From: Romanomermis culicivorax
Taxonomy: Eukaryota > Nematoda > Enoplea > Mermithida > Mermithidae
Reading direction: 5' to 3'
NCBI GenBank assembly: GCA_963922205.1
Contig: CAWUHX010000362.1
Location: forward strand, 211,874 to 275,873
DNA: 64,000 bases
A model generated the notes under the pieces. It was not told the DNA's origin. It ran no database searches and saw nothing but the letters and a program-made list of their open reading frames with translations. The number at the start of each line of letters is the position of its first letter. Within the stretch, counting starts at the first letter, position 1. The translations under genes and the position numbers were made by a program. This document shows, piece after piece, positions 21,045 through 32,457 of this stretch.

Positions 21045-22895
21045 CTAAAACATATAGAGAAAAAAATAAACAAAACAAATAACAATAATCTTTAGAATGG
21101 ATAATTTATGGAGCATCCGCGTCATGGAAAAATTACAAAGGTCGAATTGACAGGAACAAATTTTGCCCGCGTCACCGACAAACGGGACGTCGGAACAATT
21201 GGCCCATAGCTGGTCGATGTAAGGTCTCGGCCATAAGTGCGACCAGCAATCCCGAACGACGAATGTGTCTCCTAGAAATTTTTTTTGGGTAGAAATTCAT
21301 TTTTTGGTTTTGAAGCGAAAATAGAAAAAAAGTAGGTTCAATTTGATGCAGTTTTTACTCGGTAAAAAATTTTATTACTGTAGAAAATATGAAAATTTTC
21401 GTGTTTTTTTTATCTTGATTTTCCTCGATTTTCGATTTAATTTTTTCTTTTTTTTCAATTTTCAGTGTTTTTTGGTTCCATTTTCTTTCTTGTTTTTTGG
21501 TCCATTTTTGACTTGTTTTTTTAATTTTTGGGTTTTTCTGTTTTTGGTTATTTTTTCGGTTTGAGATTTTTTGTTTTTTTGGTTTTTTTCTTTGTTTTTT
21601 TCTGAAATTTTTTTTTCTTTTTCAGTTCCATTTATTTTTTGCTTTATTTTTAATTTTTGGCTCTTGTTCTTCTCATTTTCGCTTTTCTCCTTTTTATTTT
21701 CTGAATTTTCAATTTTTTTAGTTGTTTTTTGTTTTTTTTCTACACCTCTTCAATTTTTTACTCTTTCCTGCTTTTTTCTTTTTTTTCGATTTTCGACTCA
21801 TGGTTTTTGCTTTTTTCTCGATTTTTTCTTTTTTTAACTTTTTCTTTGTTGTTGTTTTTGATTTTCGACTCTTGTTTTTCTCATTTTTTTATTTTCTGCT
21901 TTTCAATTTTTTTCGATTTTTTTTTTTATTTTTTGCTTTTTGATTTTTTTCGTTTTGCTCATTTTTTGCTATTTCTGCTTTTTTTCTATTTTTACTTTTT
22001 TCCGGTTTTCTTTATTTTCGATTCTTTAGTTTTTTGTTTTTTTTTGTTTTTTCTTCTTTTGCTTTTTCATTTGTTTTTTCTCGATTTGGGCTTTTTGTTT
22101 ATCTCATTTTTGCTTTTTCTGCTTTTTGTTTTTTTAATTTTCATTTCTTGTTTTCACCTCTATTTTCGACTCTTGCTTTTTCATCTTTTGCCTTTTCCGC
22201 CTATTGTTTTTTTCTGGCTTTTCGATTTTTTTCTATTTTTGCTTTTTTCTATTTTTGGTTTTTTGTCGTTTTTCAGTTTTTTTATTCTTTCTTTTTTAGT
22301 TCTTTTTGTTTTGATTTTATCTTTTTCAGTCTTTTTCTTTTTTGTTTTTTTCCTTTTTTAGTTTTCTCTGTTTTTGTTGTTAAGTTCTTCCTGTTTTTCT
22401 GTTTTTGTTTTTTAGGTTTTTTCTTTTTAGCTTTCGGTTTTTTTTCTTTTTTTCTTTTTTCATGCCCAGTTTTTTCTTTTTCAATTTGTTTTCTTTTTTA
22501 GTTTGTTTCTTATTTCCTTCTTTTCTTTTTTGGTTTTTTTGGCTTTTTTTAGGTTTTTTTATATTAATTTATTTCTTTTTTGTTTTTTAATTTTTTCCTT
22601 TTTGTTTTTTGTTTTTTCCTCTTTTCCTGCATAATTTTCATATAAAACTTACTAAACGACCCGTCTTCGGTGGTCAAAGTTGCACGGACTTTGATGCAAA
22701 CACCCTCGGGGCAATAAGAGGCTCGCAATTTTTTTAAACCTTTCAAATCGTCGGTCGGATGTTTTTCGTTACATTGTTCATTAATTTCCGGCAAGGCCAT
22801 ATGCAAATTTGACGTAAAATATTGCGTAATATTCGTGGCGTTCAAACGAGAATAGGATGGATATTCCGAAGTGCAAGAATAGCAGAATATTTTTT
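21045..22895 (-). CDS. Ly6/uPAR-type three-finger protein, 3' two exons
   Basis: Minus-strand exon 22895-22653 has acceptor ataatttcag and donor gtaagt. The next exon, 21271-21045, has acceptor ttttctag and ends in TAG at 21045. The junction keeps frame (tcg ttt a|ga gac aca). The product begins IFCYSC, continues through YCPEGVCIK and TFVVRDCW, and ends CSCQFDLCN. It shows ten cysteines in the three-finger order, including the closing LCN that defines the Ly6 fold. After that comes a short linker and a hydrophobic end (LKIIVICFVYFFLYMF), as expected for a GPI-anchor signal or C-terminal membrane tail. The signal-peptide exon must lie upstream, beyond a minisatellite at 22930-23290; I could not place it. 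Such proteins usually sit on the outer membrane face and modulate receptors or channels; the partner here is unknown. Confidence 0.75.
21370..22625. repeat. pyrimidine-rich intron of the Ly6-like gene
   Basis: The plus strand is T/C-rich throughout, so the transcribed minus strand is a purine-rich intron of about 1.38 kb (21272-22652). Words such as ttttgctttttct and attttcgactcttg recur irregularly. Overlapping Phe-rich frames up to 210 codons are artefacts. Confidence 0.75.
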
Positions 22896-22929
22896 CTGAA
22901 ATTATAAAAAAAGAAGAAAGTTGTGTACA

Positions 22930-23290
22930 TTTGGTGGCTGAAATGACACGGTCGGTGAAGTGAAATGGTGGCTGAAATGACATGGTGCCTGGGGTGACAT
23001 GGTGGCTGAAATGACATGGTCGGTGAAGTGAGATGGTAGCTGAAGTCGCACGGTGGCTGAAATGAGATAATGGATGAAATGACACAGTTGGTGAAGTGAG
23101 ATGGTGGCTGAAATGACATGGTCGGTGAAATGAAATTGTGGCAGAAATGAGATGGTGGCTGGACTGACACAGTGGCTGAAATCACACGGTCAATGAACTG
23201 AGATGGTGGCTCAAGGGACACGGTCAGCGTGAGAAGGTGACTGAAATGGCATGGTGGCTAAAGTCACAGGGTGGCTAAATCAAATCACAT
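22930..23290. repeat. minisatellite, about 33-base unit
   Basis: Units of the form ggtggctgaaatgacatggt followed by cggtgaagtgaga repeat about ten times with base changes. It lies upstream of the first identified Ly6-like exon and is probably in its upstream intron or promoter region. Confidence 0.8.
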
Positions 23291-23414
23291 GTGTAATCGT
23301 TTGGTCGCTCTGAGTCCAAGGAACTATAATTTTGTCTATTTGTACAGGAAGTAATCAAGTTATAATTTTCGTGCATTTATGTACTGTACAGTCTCTATAT
23401 ATTTACTGTATTCT

Positions 23415-24265
23415 ACAGTAATCCATGATTTTATTTCCGCGCAAAATTTACAACATTCAACCTTGCTTTTTGTTTGCAAAATTTGAAAAAACACATTTTT
23501 AATCCTCGAATGCATGGGCTGACGAGGATGAAAAATTGTATGCAGGTAAGTTCAATACAAAAAATTCTTGGTAAGCTTGTTACTGTAAAGAAAGTTTTCG
23601 CGTTCTCGAGCGACATTAGATATGGAGAAATCTAGCTTTTTCTACAGTTCCATGCCTATTTTACAGTTATCCACAAATTTGGTTTGTGCACCAGATTTGA
23701 AACATCTAATCTTGCTTTTTCTTTCTAAAATATGTCAAAAAGCCATTTTCGACCTTCAAATGCACGAGGTCTCGACCATGAAAAGTTTTTCAATACAGTA
23801 AACTGCCTTATGAGAGGGTAAGTTCGACACGAAAAAGGTTGGTAAGCTTATTAGTGTAGTGAATAAGAGAAAATTTTTCGTCCATGAGCGAGATTAGGCA
23901 TGCAGGAACTTGACGTTTTTCTACAGTACAAAAAAATAAAATTGGCATAATATATATGTAGATTTGTATTGTAGTCACAATATTTACCGTGTCCATGCCA
24001 ATTGTACAGTAATCCACAATTCTGGTTTCTACACAAGATTAGAATCTTCAATCATGATTTTTGCCTTAAAGATTTGTCAAAAATCAATTTTCGACCTTCG
24101 AATGCATGTGGTCTTGATCATAAGAGAATTTTTTACCACTGTTAACTGCTTTATGGGAAATAAGTTCGGCAGGAGAAAAGTTGGTAAGCTTATTACTGTA
24201 ATGAAAAGTGAAATTTTTTCATACCCGAACAAACGAAGAGAAATTTACCATTTTTCTACCGTATT
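23415..24265 (+). repeat. three diverged tandem copies of a roughly 290-base repeat
   Basis: Copies start near 23415, 23660 and 24005. Each has in order: cagtnatccannattntggttt, a stretch with cttgctttttntttnnaa, ttttcgaccttcnaatgca, and gttggtaagcttattactgta. No coding frame is conserved among them. Confidence 0.65.
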
Positions 24266-24269
24266 AGTT

Positions 24270-25130
24270 TTTTCTACAGTATCATTTTCGTCTTGCAGAA
24301 ATCAATTCTGGGAGAAAAAAAAGAAAAAGCAATTTTGAAAAAATGAATTTTTTTTTTCAAAAAAATTGAAAAATTTTTTTCTGGAAAAAAATTTGCATAA
24401 TACATATGTAAATTTTTACTTGCTTCTGTAGTAAATTTAACCGTAAAAATAATAAGCGCTCGGGTGGTAATTGCTAGCAGCATGTCTCGGAGAAGAAAAA
24501 TACCAAAAGACGGTGGTCATTAATGTACATATATGTGCAGGAAATGAGCTAAATTTTAAGCTTTAAAAATATCCAGCGTGCATTGGAAAATGGATGCTGG
24601 GTGGTGGTAAATCAATTTAGAGAGAGAGCGAAATGTCGTCGGCCTTTCTAGTTTTTGCGCTTTGACGACAATAGATTTGCAAGCTAGTTTTAAGCTTCCA
24701 AAGCTATACAGTATAGGCTTAGAATGGCAAAGATGAGTTGGTTTTTTGACTAGTATGCAATCGGTTTTCAATGAGCGGCAGTATAGAGAAAAAAGAAAAA
24801 TGTAAAAAAATGTAAAAAAATTAAAAAAAAATTAAAAAAATTGGAAAAAATTAAAAAATATAAAAAATAAAAAAAAATAAAAAATAAGAAAGACTTGTTT
24901 GAAAACTTGATTTTTGTATCTCAGGTCCAGCAATGTAGGGACTGTTAGCAAGTACCTGCAACATGAAAAAATGTTCTTGAGGTGGGCAAACTATTGCCAA
25001 TCCCGATCTCCAAGTGATGATCAAAATTGATTTGCGAAAGTACAAACACCAAACACCAAATTTGTCTTCTTTGTTTCCAGGCCAAAGCGTTGCTGTAAAC
25101 ATAAACTTTGAATTGCTATATTAGTACAAT
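24270..25130. other. no recognised gene; one minus-strand open frame
   Basis: A minus-strand frame (25102-24851) includes WCLYFRKSILIITWRSGLAI and ends near a CAG|gt-like site at about 24960. It could be an exon, but I match it to nothing. The rest is A-rich. Confidence 0.25.
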
Positions 25131-25139
25131 ACTGTATAG

Positions 25140-25615
25140 TTTGCAATAAAAAACACTTTACAAAAAAATTGAAAAAGTTTTAGAAAAAATTTTACAAAAA
25201 AATGAGAAAAATTTTTTTTGCCGGAATTGTTACAAAAAATTTTACAAAAAAGTTTTTAAAAAATTTAAAAAGACAAAAATTTTTTGAGAAACATCTTTAA
25301 AAGACTTTTACAAAAACTTTTGCAAAAAAATTTACAAAAAAAATAATTTTACAAAAAGTTTTACGAATAATTTTGCAAAAAATTTTACAAAAAAATTTTC
25401 AAAAAACTTTTTGTAAAAAATTTTACGTCATTCTATAAAGAATTACAAACAATTTTACGAAAAATTTCACAAAAATTTTTACAAAAAAATTTTACAAATA
25501 ATTTTGCAAAAAATTTTACGATAAAATTTACAAAAAACTTTTTGTAAAAAATTTTACGTCATTTTATAAAAAATTTTATGAAAATTTTTACAAAAAATTT
25601 TACGAAAAATTTTAC
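25140..25615. repeat. tandem array of 'aaaaattttac' words
   Basis: Dense, irregular repetition of ttttacaaaaaa and ttttacgaaaa over about 470 bases. No gene. Confidence 0.75.
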
Positions 25616-26230
25616 AAATGCAAATGTTGGGCACCCTGTTGATGGCAAATTCGCATGGGGAAATCGCCATGCAAATGGAAGAAATGGACGACCAGCGGCG
25701 CAGACATTTGCATAGAAGTGGAGCGCCACAGAAAGACCAAAAGATGATAGTGAAATCATTCTTCACTATATTACGTTTTATTGTATACTTTTGAAAGATT
25801 TTTTTACTGGCGTCCAGTAAACTATTCCCAGCATATTTGTTTATTATTTGCATAAAAATAATAGTGGTCATTCTACTTTCTTTTTACATTTCGTCGGAAT
25901 TATTGATTTACATATTCGTTTGTTATTTAGATATTCTCGACCGACGTAGGCGGAGGGCCAAAGACCCAGGCGCCAGCTTGCAGCCAGCAAGCCTTGGAAA
26001 ACCCACTAAGGGTTCTATTCCAGTAAGTTTATCTCTGAGGGGATTCCTTGTCTCATCTAGGAGACTGCGGAGCTCTCTGGTGAGGCCCCGCATCTAAGTT
26101 AAAGTATCTTTGTTGTTGTAGGTCTGGGGAACCGGACTGTTGCACTATCACCGAGGCTTAGCTAAGGGATTAGTTCTAACAGGTCAGTTCAGACCAGAAG
26201 CCTCAATCTTTTCTTACGCCTCTTAAGAAA
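25615..26230. repeat. duplicated segment, copy 1
   Basis: Bases 25625-25735 match 27370-27470 (shared gttgggcaccctgttgntg and nggcgcagacnatttgcat). Bases 25940-26225 match 27545-27840 (shared aggtctggg, ccgaggc, agttc, gaaaggacctgcacaac). The order is the same in both, so one event duplicated about 500-600 bases. The function is unrecognised. A 57-codon frame from ATG 25624 ([20 protein letters not shown]) is open in copy 1, but the matching frame is closed early in copy 2. Confidence 0.55.
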
Positions 26231-26234
26231 GGAC

Positions 26235-27365
26235 CTGCACAACACAAACTATAAATTGTTATATTAGTACTATACTGTAACAAATAGTTTACAATACAAT
26301 TACAAAAAAATTTCAAAAAAATTTTATTCTCCTTTTCTTCAGAGGACTTCATGAAGGTGAAAAGGTGAAAAGACATCACCAATGTGTAACTGATAAGTCC
26401 ATTCACATCTTCTCCTGGTTAGTGTTTTTTGTACATGCATTGTTTCAAAAACGGTGGCCACTGCCTCTAGCTTATCACGGATATGGGGTTGGGCATTGAA
26501 GTGGAATTCTGCGAAAGTTCCGTTTCAGACCACTTCGAGTGACTTCGAGATGTTGCTGATGTGGGTTTTTCTGGTACTGCTGGACCAAATGTTGTTAATT
26601 TTGAGCAGAGACATATGCACGTGGCAGCAGTCGATCTTTTGGCTATTCTCGAGCTTACTATCGACCATCAGTAGAAGATTTTCGCAGCACATGCCACTAA
26701 TTTTAGTATCTTCACAAATTTTTGATGTATTGATTTGATGACAGTCTCGTAAATTCGACTATTATGCAAATACGTTGGAGGAAAACTTCAGCTCTGAGGG
26801 TTTTTTCACATTTTTCGGAATTATGCCCGTACCCATTTACCTAGAGCCGGAAAGATAAGTTTTATGGAATTATACAGTCGTGTAAATGCCCACCATATAT
26901 AAGAAGTGGTTTTTGGGTGCTTTTGCCACCCACTTGAGGTTTCATTCCACGGGCAAGCTTCTACCTGACAAAGCAGGACTTGTTCGGCTACCTATCCATA
27001 AATAGAATAGACACACTTTTCATATTCACTGGACCTTATCGTTAAGATGCTAACTTGGCTGGTTGGACCCTGTCAAGAAGTGGTCCCAGCTATTTTACAC
27101 AACCATAAGGATGCAAGGCTGTGTCTGCCTAGGTCAGCTGCCACAAAAATCTGGGTTACACATGATATCGAATCACGTTCCCTAGACTGGTGGTTGGAAA
27201 TAATGATCAGGATGGTCTGACTCTAAGGATTGCGTTCAGGCAGAACAGCTGCAAAATCAAGTTCAGGGAGTGGCACTGACCTCGGCTACGAAGTTCATTC
27301 CACATATTTTGAAAACTTTGCATTTCAAAATTAAGAACTTTTTTCTTCAAAAAAATTGAGTTTTG
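26235..27365. other. unrecognised interval with one minus-strand frame
   Basis: A minus-strand frame at about 26760-26560 includes MCCENLLLMVDSKLENSQKI and DCCHVHMSLLKINNI. It is Cys-containing and less AT-rich than its surroundings, but I match it to no family. Bases 26925-27000 (cattccacgggcaagcttct and following) are a diverged inverted copy of 53060-53140. Confidence 0.3.
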
Positions 27366-27367
27366 AG

Positions 27368-27840
27368 TTTATGGTGTTGGGCACCCTGTTGCTGCCCATT
27401 TCGCGATCGGGAAGTCGACATGAAAATCAAAGATGGGCGACCGGTGGCACAGACCAATTTGCATGGCAAACATTTTAGTGATCTGTCCATCTTCATAGAT
27501 ATTGTTAGTTGTTTATTATATTCATTTGCGTATTGCATCGGCGTACTGTAGGCACACAAAGTGCTCTAGGCCCAGGCGTCGTCTCTTGCAGACACCAAGC
27601 AGAAGACAGACCTCTCGGGAACTCTTCTACATCGTTCCTTGCAGTGGGTATCTATTTTTCCACGGGAGTCTACGAGGTCTGCTCTGTGAGGGCCCGTTAA
27701 TTAGTATTTATTGTTTGTTGTTGCCAGGTCTGGGCAAGAACTGTTGTACTATATCCGAGGCCTAGCCGAGGAGAAGTTCCAACTAGTTCCTGAACTGTCA
27801 TCTTTCTTTATCTCCGAGGAAAGACCTGCACAACTTGGGG
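27368..27840. repeat. duplicated segment, copy 2
   Basis: Partner of 25615-26230 in the same orientation, about 1.7 kb away. It is more diverged and shorter in the middle. Confidence 0.55.
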
Positions 27841-27844
27841 TCGA

Positions 27845-28535
27845 ACTTCGCATTATTATTTGCGTTGTTTGTTTGGATCGCCTATGACACAATGACTGGT
27901 GCTTTCTTAACAGCAGCTCAAATCTCCAAGAATGCTGATAAGACTGTTACCATTGTTCCTCCTCTATGATCAAATTTTCTACTGTTTGACAATTATCGAA
28001 GCAGTCCTACTTGTACTGTAGATCAAGCTTATTATTTGTCGACCAAGTATAGGGGTAGCTTCAGTCAGAGATCCTGGAGAGATTTGCTTCATTTGTTTTT
28101 TTTAATTCAAAAGCTGTCAAGGATTATAAGAAAATCTTTTCAAATATTGTGCCTTTTGAGATGGAAAATTAAATTTGTGTACATACTTTTTGCGTCCGAA
28201 CAATAATTCGATAGGTTGTAACTCTGTAACAGGGGTCACAATACTCGATCGATTTAAATGATCGATGTAGTGATCCCATGAAAGTAAGTTCCAATCGGAA
28301 AACTAGTAAAGCTCATTATTGTAGTCAATGAAGAAAATTTTTCGCCCATGAACAGTAAATTGCGTAGCTGTATATTTTCTTCCGAACTTCTTCAAATGCT
28401 TAAAATTTCTCGGGTAACACTCGCGTGTCAAATATTGTTTTATACGAATCAAAAGTGGATGAGCATCGAGATTTTTCTATGATTTTGGCCCTACCATTGC
28501 CATTTAGGAAAATTTCCACAGTAAAAGTAGTCCAC
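27845..28535. other. non-coding interval
   Basis: No gene or repeat structure could be supported. Confidence 0.4.
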
Positions 28536-28539
28536 CTTA

Positions 28540-28790
28540 TAAAAATGGTATGTAAAACTGAACATACTTTTCTGGATATTGCTGCGTCTACCATTCCACA
28601 ATAAATGGATTATAGTTGTATGTTTATTTCTTCTGCGGTTACTTAGATTAAGTGTAGACCGATTTTCTATTGTTTTGCATTTATGCAAATTTCTGTATAA
28701 AGAAGGCATATGAGCAAAAACGGTTAGTACAAAATTATAACCCCACTTGCTGTAAACTATCGAACACACTATAGCATGTTCAACTCCAAA
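28540..28790 (+). repeat. dispersed repeat, second copy of the 20-250 family
   Basis: Shares ordered words with about 20-250 (ctgcgtctaccatt, actatagttgnatattta, gtgtagnccna, tattttcatatttatg/tgttttgcatttatg, ctatcgaa). Confidence 0.5.
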
Positions 28791-28852
28791 ACTTACACTA
28801 ATAAACTTCTTGAAAGAAGCATGAAATTCAACATAAACACAAAATTATCATA

Positions 28853-29610
28853 CAGGCTGAACCAAAAAAAGGCGACTGGGACTGACTTTCATAGATTTCA
28901 AATGGGTGAAGCTTTTCGTTTGCAGTTCATGTCGCCGATAGATAAAACATCTGGGATAAAAACTGCGAAGTTTCAGCCAGATTGCTGGCTGACTGACTAG
29001 AATCAAAAATGCTAAACGTCGATTTTTTTTCAAATAAGTTTTGAAAAATTGACAAAAATTGACAAAATCAACATGCTCTACAACAGAAAAGTACTATAGA
29101 TCCAATCATAAGAACCATATAACAGCTGGAAACTACAAGAGAACCGTTTTAATGTGCTCTACTTTCTGTTTCACCAATAATTTTAATCGTTTTTCGATCA
29201 GGCCAATGACAGAATTGATTTTGCTTTGATTTTGTTTTTTTACAATTTCAAAACAAAAGCTCTTGATTTTGGCGAAATTTTGCCCGTATTGAAACAAAAA
29301 GTTGATGACTTTAAATTACGTGTAAATTACAAATTTGTATGATTTTTGAAGTATTATTGCAAACAGGTTTGCAAAACTTTTTTCACGATAGGAAAACTTT
29401 TACGCTGATTTTACAACTTTTACTTTTTGAAAAATGATCACTTTTACAAAATTTCTATCTGTACAAAAACTATAAATCCTATGAGCACAAAATTTAGCCC
29501 TTATAACAAAGGCAAACAGGGAATTTTAATGCAGCAATCCGCATTAAAAAAGTTTCATCCGTTCGAAAGTTATGAAAGTCAGCACCGGTCACCTTTTTTG
29601 GCTCACCCTA
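28853..29610. mobile_element. defective mariner-like element, copy 2
   Basis: The left end is caggctgaaccaaaaaaagg and the inverted right end is agggtgagccaaaaaaggtg. Both continue into ctgactttcata. TA abuts the left end (28851-28852), and the right end runs into tatata. The minus strand at about 29230-29140 encodes KINSVIGLIEKRLKLLVKQK and HIKTVLL, the same transposase tail as copy 1. The rest of the gene is deleted. Confidence 0.7.
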
Positions 29611-29732
29611 TATATATGTAGTATTTCGTGTCTACAGTAACAATAAGCTCAATCCAAATGGTAAAATGTTCTAGAATACGAATCCCAAATTCTCATCGTC
29701 TGTTTCAGGAATCATAGTGATATTTTCTTCAT

Positions 29733-31250
29733 TCAGGAACGTTTTCTTCTCTTCCTCCTCCTACCACAAAGGGCGCAAGGCGACAAAACTGCCGGGCTCA
29801 AAACGGACGGCGACAAGGCCACGGGAGACAATACTTTAGGCGATAGGATGGTCGGGTTCAAAGCGGACGGCACCAAAATAACTGGATTTAGGACGTAGGG
29901 CGTCAAAATTGTCGGCGATAAAAGGAAAGGATTCAAAATGCCGGGACTTAAGACCAAAACGGCTAAAATCATGGGCGAGCAAACTTTTGGTACAAAAATG
30001 ACGGGGTTCAAAATCAAGGCGGCCAGCATAAAGGGGAAAAAGAACTTGGGCGAAAAAATCAACGGGCTAAGGATCAAGGCGCCGGCGGTAAACGTGCCGA
30101 AGGAGGACGGGCAAAGGATGAGGTATTGGACCAAAAACGTGACGTTGACCACCACGGAGCCGAACGACGCTCGCATGAAACACCCTTTGGCCAAGGCCCT
30201 TTTCGACCTATGGTGAGGCGCCGAATCGTTACCGTAAGGACCCCGGGCCATATTCCAAATAGACTCCTCTAAAGCTGACTCCAAAAAATTTTCGTCCCTG
30301 GTTGTTTCGTTGTGACCCAAAAAACGCATCTGAGTCTTGTCCAAAAAAGTGTAACCTTCGGAACCCATTTTTCGCCATTGGCTGGCGTTTAACGTGCGAT
30401 AGAACTCCCGAATCGTGGTCAATCGCCCCTCGTCCTCCAAACCGTAATTTTTGATCATTTCCCGAACGGTCATATTCCACGTTTCTTCAACAATGCCGCG
30501 CCTCATGGCCATGGTCGCTTGTTCCAAAAATTGGAGCCAAGAATCTTTTTCTTCTCGGGTTAGAGATTCCAGGACTTTTGGTAATTGCAAAACGGCTTTG
30601 TCGTCTTCGTAGAAGCTAAAAACGTCGGGTGATAAGATAGACGACGGGTCTTCGTATTTGTCTTTGGTAATGGGCATAAATCTTGGGGATAGAATCCTAG
30701 GCGAAGCCCTATTATTCTCTCCCGCGTTGATAGACAATTTTTTGGCAATCCGCCAAAAAAAGTTTGATACGTAATTGGCAATGAATTGAGGATCCTCGAT
30801 CGATTGCTGATTCGTATCAATATGCTCGGGAAAGACGGTTTTTAGATCAATTTCGTCAGTTTCTAAGGCTTCCCTCACTATTTGAACATTTTTATCCAAC
30901 AATTTCATATAATCCAGGGTATTATTGGTTTTTGGAACAAATTTTCTATCATCGTTGGATAATAATGTGAATTTTCGTCGTTTCTTGATAAAATCCGAAT
31001 TTGAACTTTTTTTCGTTCTTAAAAGTCGAACTATACATCTAGCGTAGGAAGGTATAGCTTGATGACGTGCTATACATTTTTGAAATTTCGATTTGATAAT
31101 CGTAGAATGATTTTTCAAATGATTCGAAGCCAATAAGCGTAAAAGATTTTGCATCGCTTCTTCTTGTGTATCATTTTGGTTGGAGGCACTATTTTGGCAA
31201 ATGATTATCCCTATGATGAGAAGGTGATGGATTAAATTTTTAAAAAATTT
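29733..31250 (-). CDS. MLT-10-like moulting-cycle protein, gene B
   Basis: A long minus-strand exon begins after a strong acceptor (catattttag, ending at 31251). The frame is open from 31250: KFFKNLIHHLLIIGIIICQN forms a hydrophobic signal-like segment, so an upstream exon should supply the Met. From Met 31154 there are 473 residues: ILSPRFMPI and LSPDVFSFYEDD near 155-185, a furin-like RSKR around 311, then pentapeptide repeats with Pro every fifth residue, and a CALC-GRRRKRRKRS end. It is very like gene A over the whole length. The 3' flank (29640-29730) is also similar to the flank of A, so the pair arose by segmental duplication. A secreted moulting role is inferred from the family. Confidence 0.8.
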   Translation of the reverse strand, partial: KFFKNLIHHLLIIGIIICQNSASNQNDTQEEAMQNLLRLLASNHLKNHSTIIKSKFQKCIARHQAIPSYARCIVRLLRTKKSSNSDFIKKRRKFTLLSNDDRKFVPKTNNTLDYMKLLDKNVQIVREALETDEIDLKTVFPEHIDTNQQSIEDPQFIANYVSNFFWRIAKKLSINAGENNRASPRILSPRFMPITKDKYEDPSSILSPDVFSFYEDDKAVLQLPKVLESLTREEKDSWLQFLEQATMAMRRGIVEETWNMTVREMIKNYGLEDEGRLTTIREFYRTLNASQWRKMGSEGYTFLDKTQMRFLGHNETTRDENFLESALEESIWNMARGPYGNDSAPHHRSKRALAKGCFMRASFGSVVVNVTFLVQYLILCPSSFGTFTAGALILSPLIFSPKFFFPFMLAALILNPVIFVPKVCSPMILAVLVLSPGILNPFLLSPTILTPYVLNPVILVPSALNPTILSPKVLSPVALSPSVLSPAVLSPCALCGRRRKRRKRS

Positions 31251-31259
31251 CTAAAATAT

Positions 31260-31825
31260 GAAAGCAAGCAATTTAAAAAACATTAATTGATTTTTCTACA
31301 TAAACTTGCAAAAAATAAAAATGCCTTACTCTAACTAATGAAGATCCTTCATCTCCATACATTCTGAAATGGTCAATCCAGTCAGGTCACAGGCAAACTT
31401 TTATACAAAATTATGGAAGGCTGGTTAACTCTAATCAATAAATTTTTCCTTCATGATACAGGGTATTTGATGATCACTTTTTTCAATGATTTCAAGATTA
31501 TTTTAATTAATTTCTTGACTCCAATATGTATGCGTTCGCCCTTAACTCCGCCCACTGCATCGATCGCTAAATCAATGGAGTATAGTAATTAGATCTATGT
31601 TCCGTTTTTCTTGAAATCCTTAGGGCAGTGGAGAACGGATCGGTGTTGTTTGCCCCACTTGTCACTTTTTATAGATTTGCCCTCCAAAATTTAATTACAT
31701 GTATCAATTGTCCAACAAAATTTCGAGTAGGTTTGTCGATACTCCATCACATGATAATGAGGTTATTGATCACCCACCAGATCTTTCTTATGCACATACA
31801 AAATGATTGGTTTTTTGGGATTGTT
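31260..31825. other. upstream region of gene B, no gene seen
   Basis: AT-rich. The missing first exon of gene B should lie here, but I could not identify a convincing Met exon with a donor. Confidence 0.35.
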
Positions 31826-31830
31826 AGCTG

Positions 31831-32457
31831 TAGAGTGAGCCAAAAAAGGCGATCGGTGCTGACATTCATAACTTTCGAATGGATGAAGCTTTTTTTGAGA
31901 TTGTGTGTCGATTCATTGAACGTCCCGATTCTTCGAATACTGCTTAAAATTTTATCTACAAAGTCCCGTTTTGGCAAAAGTCCCGATTCCTCAACAATTT
32001 TTCTTCATAAAATCCTGTTTCCTCGAGAATAATAAATGTGCAGGTTTAAATTTACCATTTTGTATCGTGAAAGTTCCCACGACATAAAGTTTCCACGGTC
32101 GCCTAAGCCTAAGCCTAAGACCAAGGATCGAAGTAGAGCACTCCAAATATGATCAGAAAAGTGCATGGGTGGCCATTAACAAAAAATCTCTTAATGCTGT
32201 TGAGTCTTCATATCGTCAGATATTGTAATTTTGAAATTGTAGTATTTACGATTCAATTTGCAGACGTTTGGAGAAAATCGATCTGTTTGTCTATGCACTT
32301 TCGATGAACTGAGATCTGTGATGCACCAATGTTTGATGAATTATAAATTTTATCTTCTTTTCGAGGAATCGGGACTTCCGAGGAATCGGGAATTTTATCC
32401 ATTTTTCGAGGAATCGGGACTTCCGAAGAATCGGGACTTTCGAGGAATAGGGATACA
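31831..32457. mobile_element. mariner-like end interrupted by a foldback with 'cgaggaatcgggactt' arms
   Basis: Bases 31831-31890 are a close copy of the mariner terminal repeat (gtgagccaaaaaaggcgatc). From about 31919 the sequence becomes a foldback. The left arm (31919-32010) has gtcccgattcttcgaa and agtcccgattcctcaa. The right arm (32360-32455) has three or four copies of cgaggaatcgggacttcc. The core carries (GCCTAA)3 near 32100. No transposase is seen. The missing right mariner end was not found nearby. Confidence 0.55.

Noticed and set aside
19978..22590. Many overlapping Phe/Leu-rich frames up to 210 codons
   Set aside because: The plus strand is nearly pure T/C. The frames overlap in all registers and lie in the intron or downstream of a minus-strand gene.
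22564..23221. Extension of the Ly6-like frame through the minisatellite (HFSHRATSATI repeats)
   Set aside because: A clear acceptor (atttcag) at 22896 places the exon start inside. Upstream codons are tandem-repeat translation.
32100..32117. Second telomeric site (GCCTAA)3
   Set aside because: Only three units; can occur by chance and shows no array.
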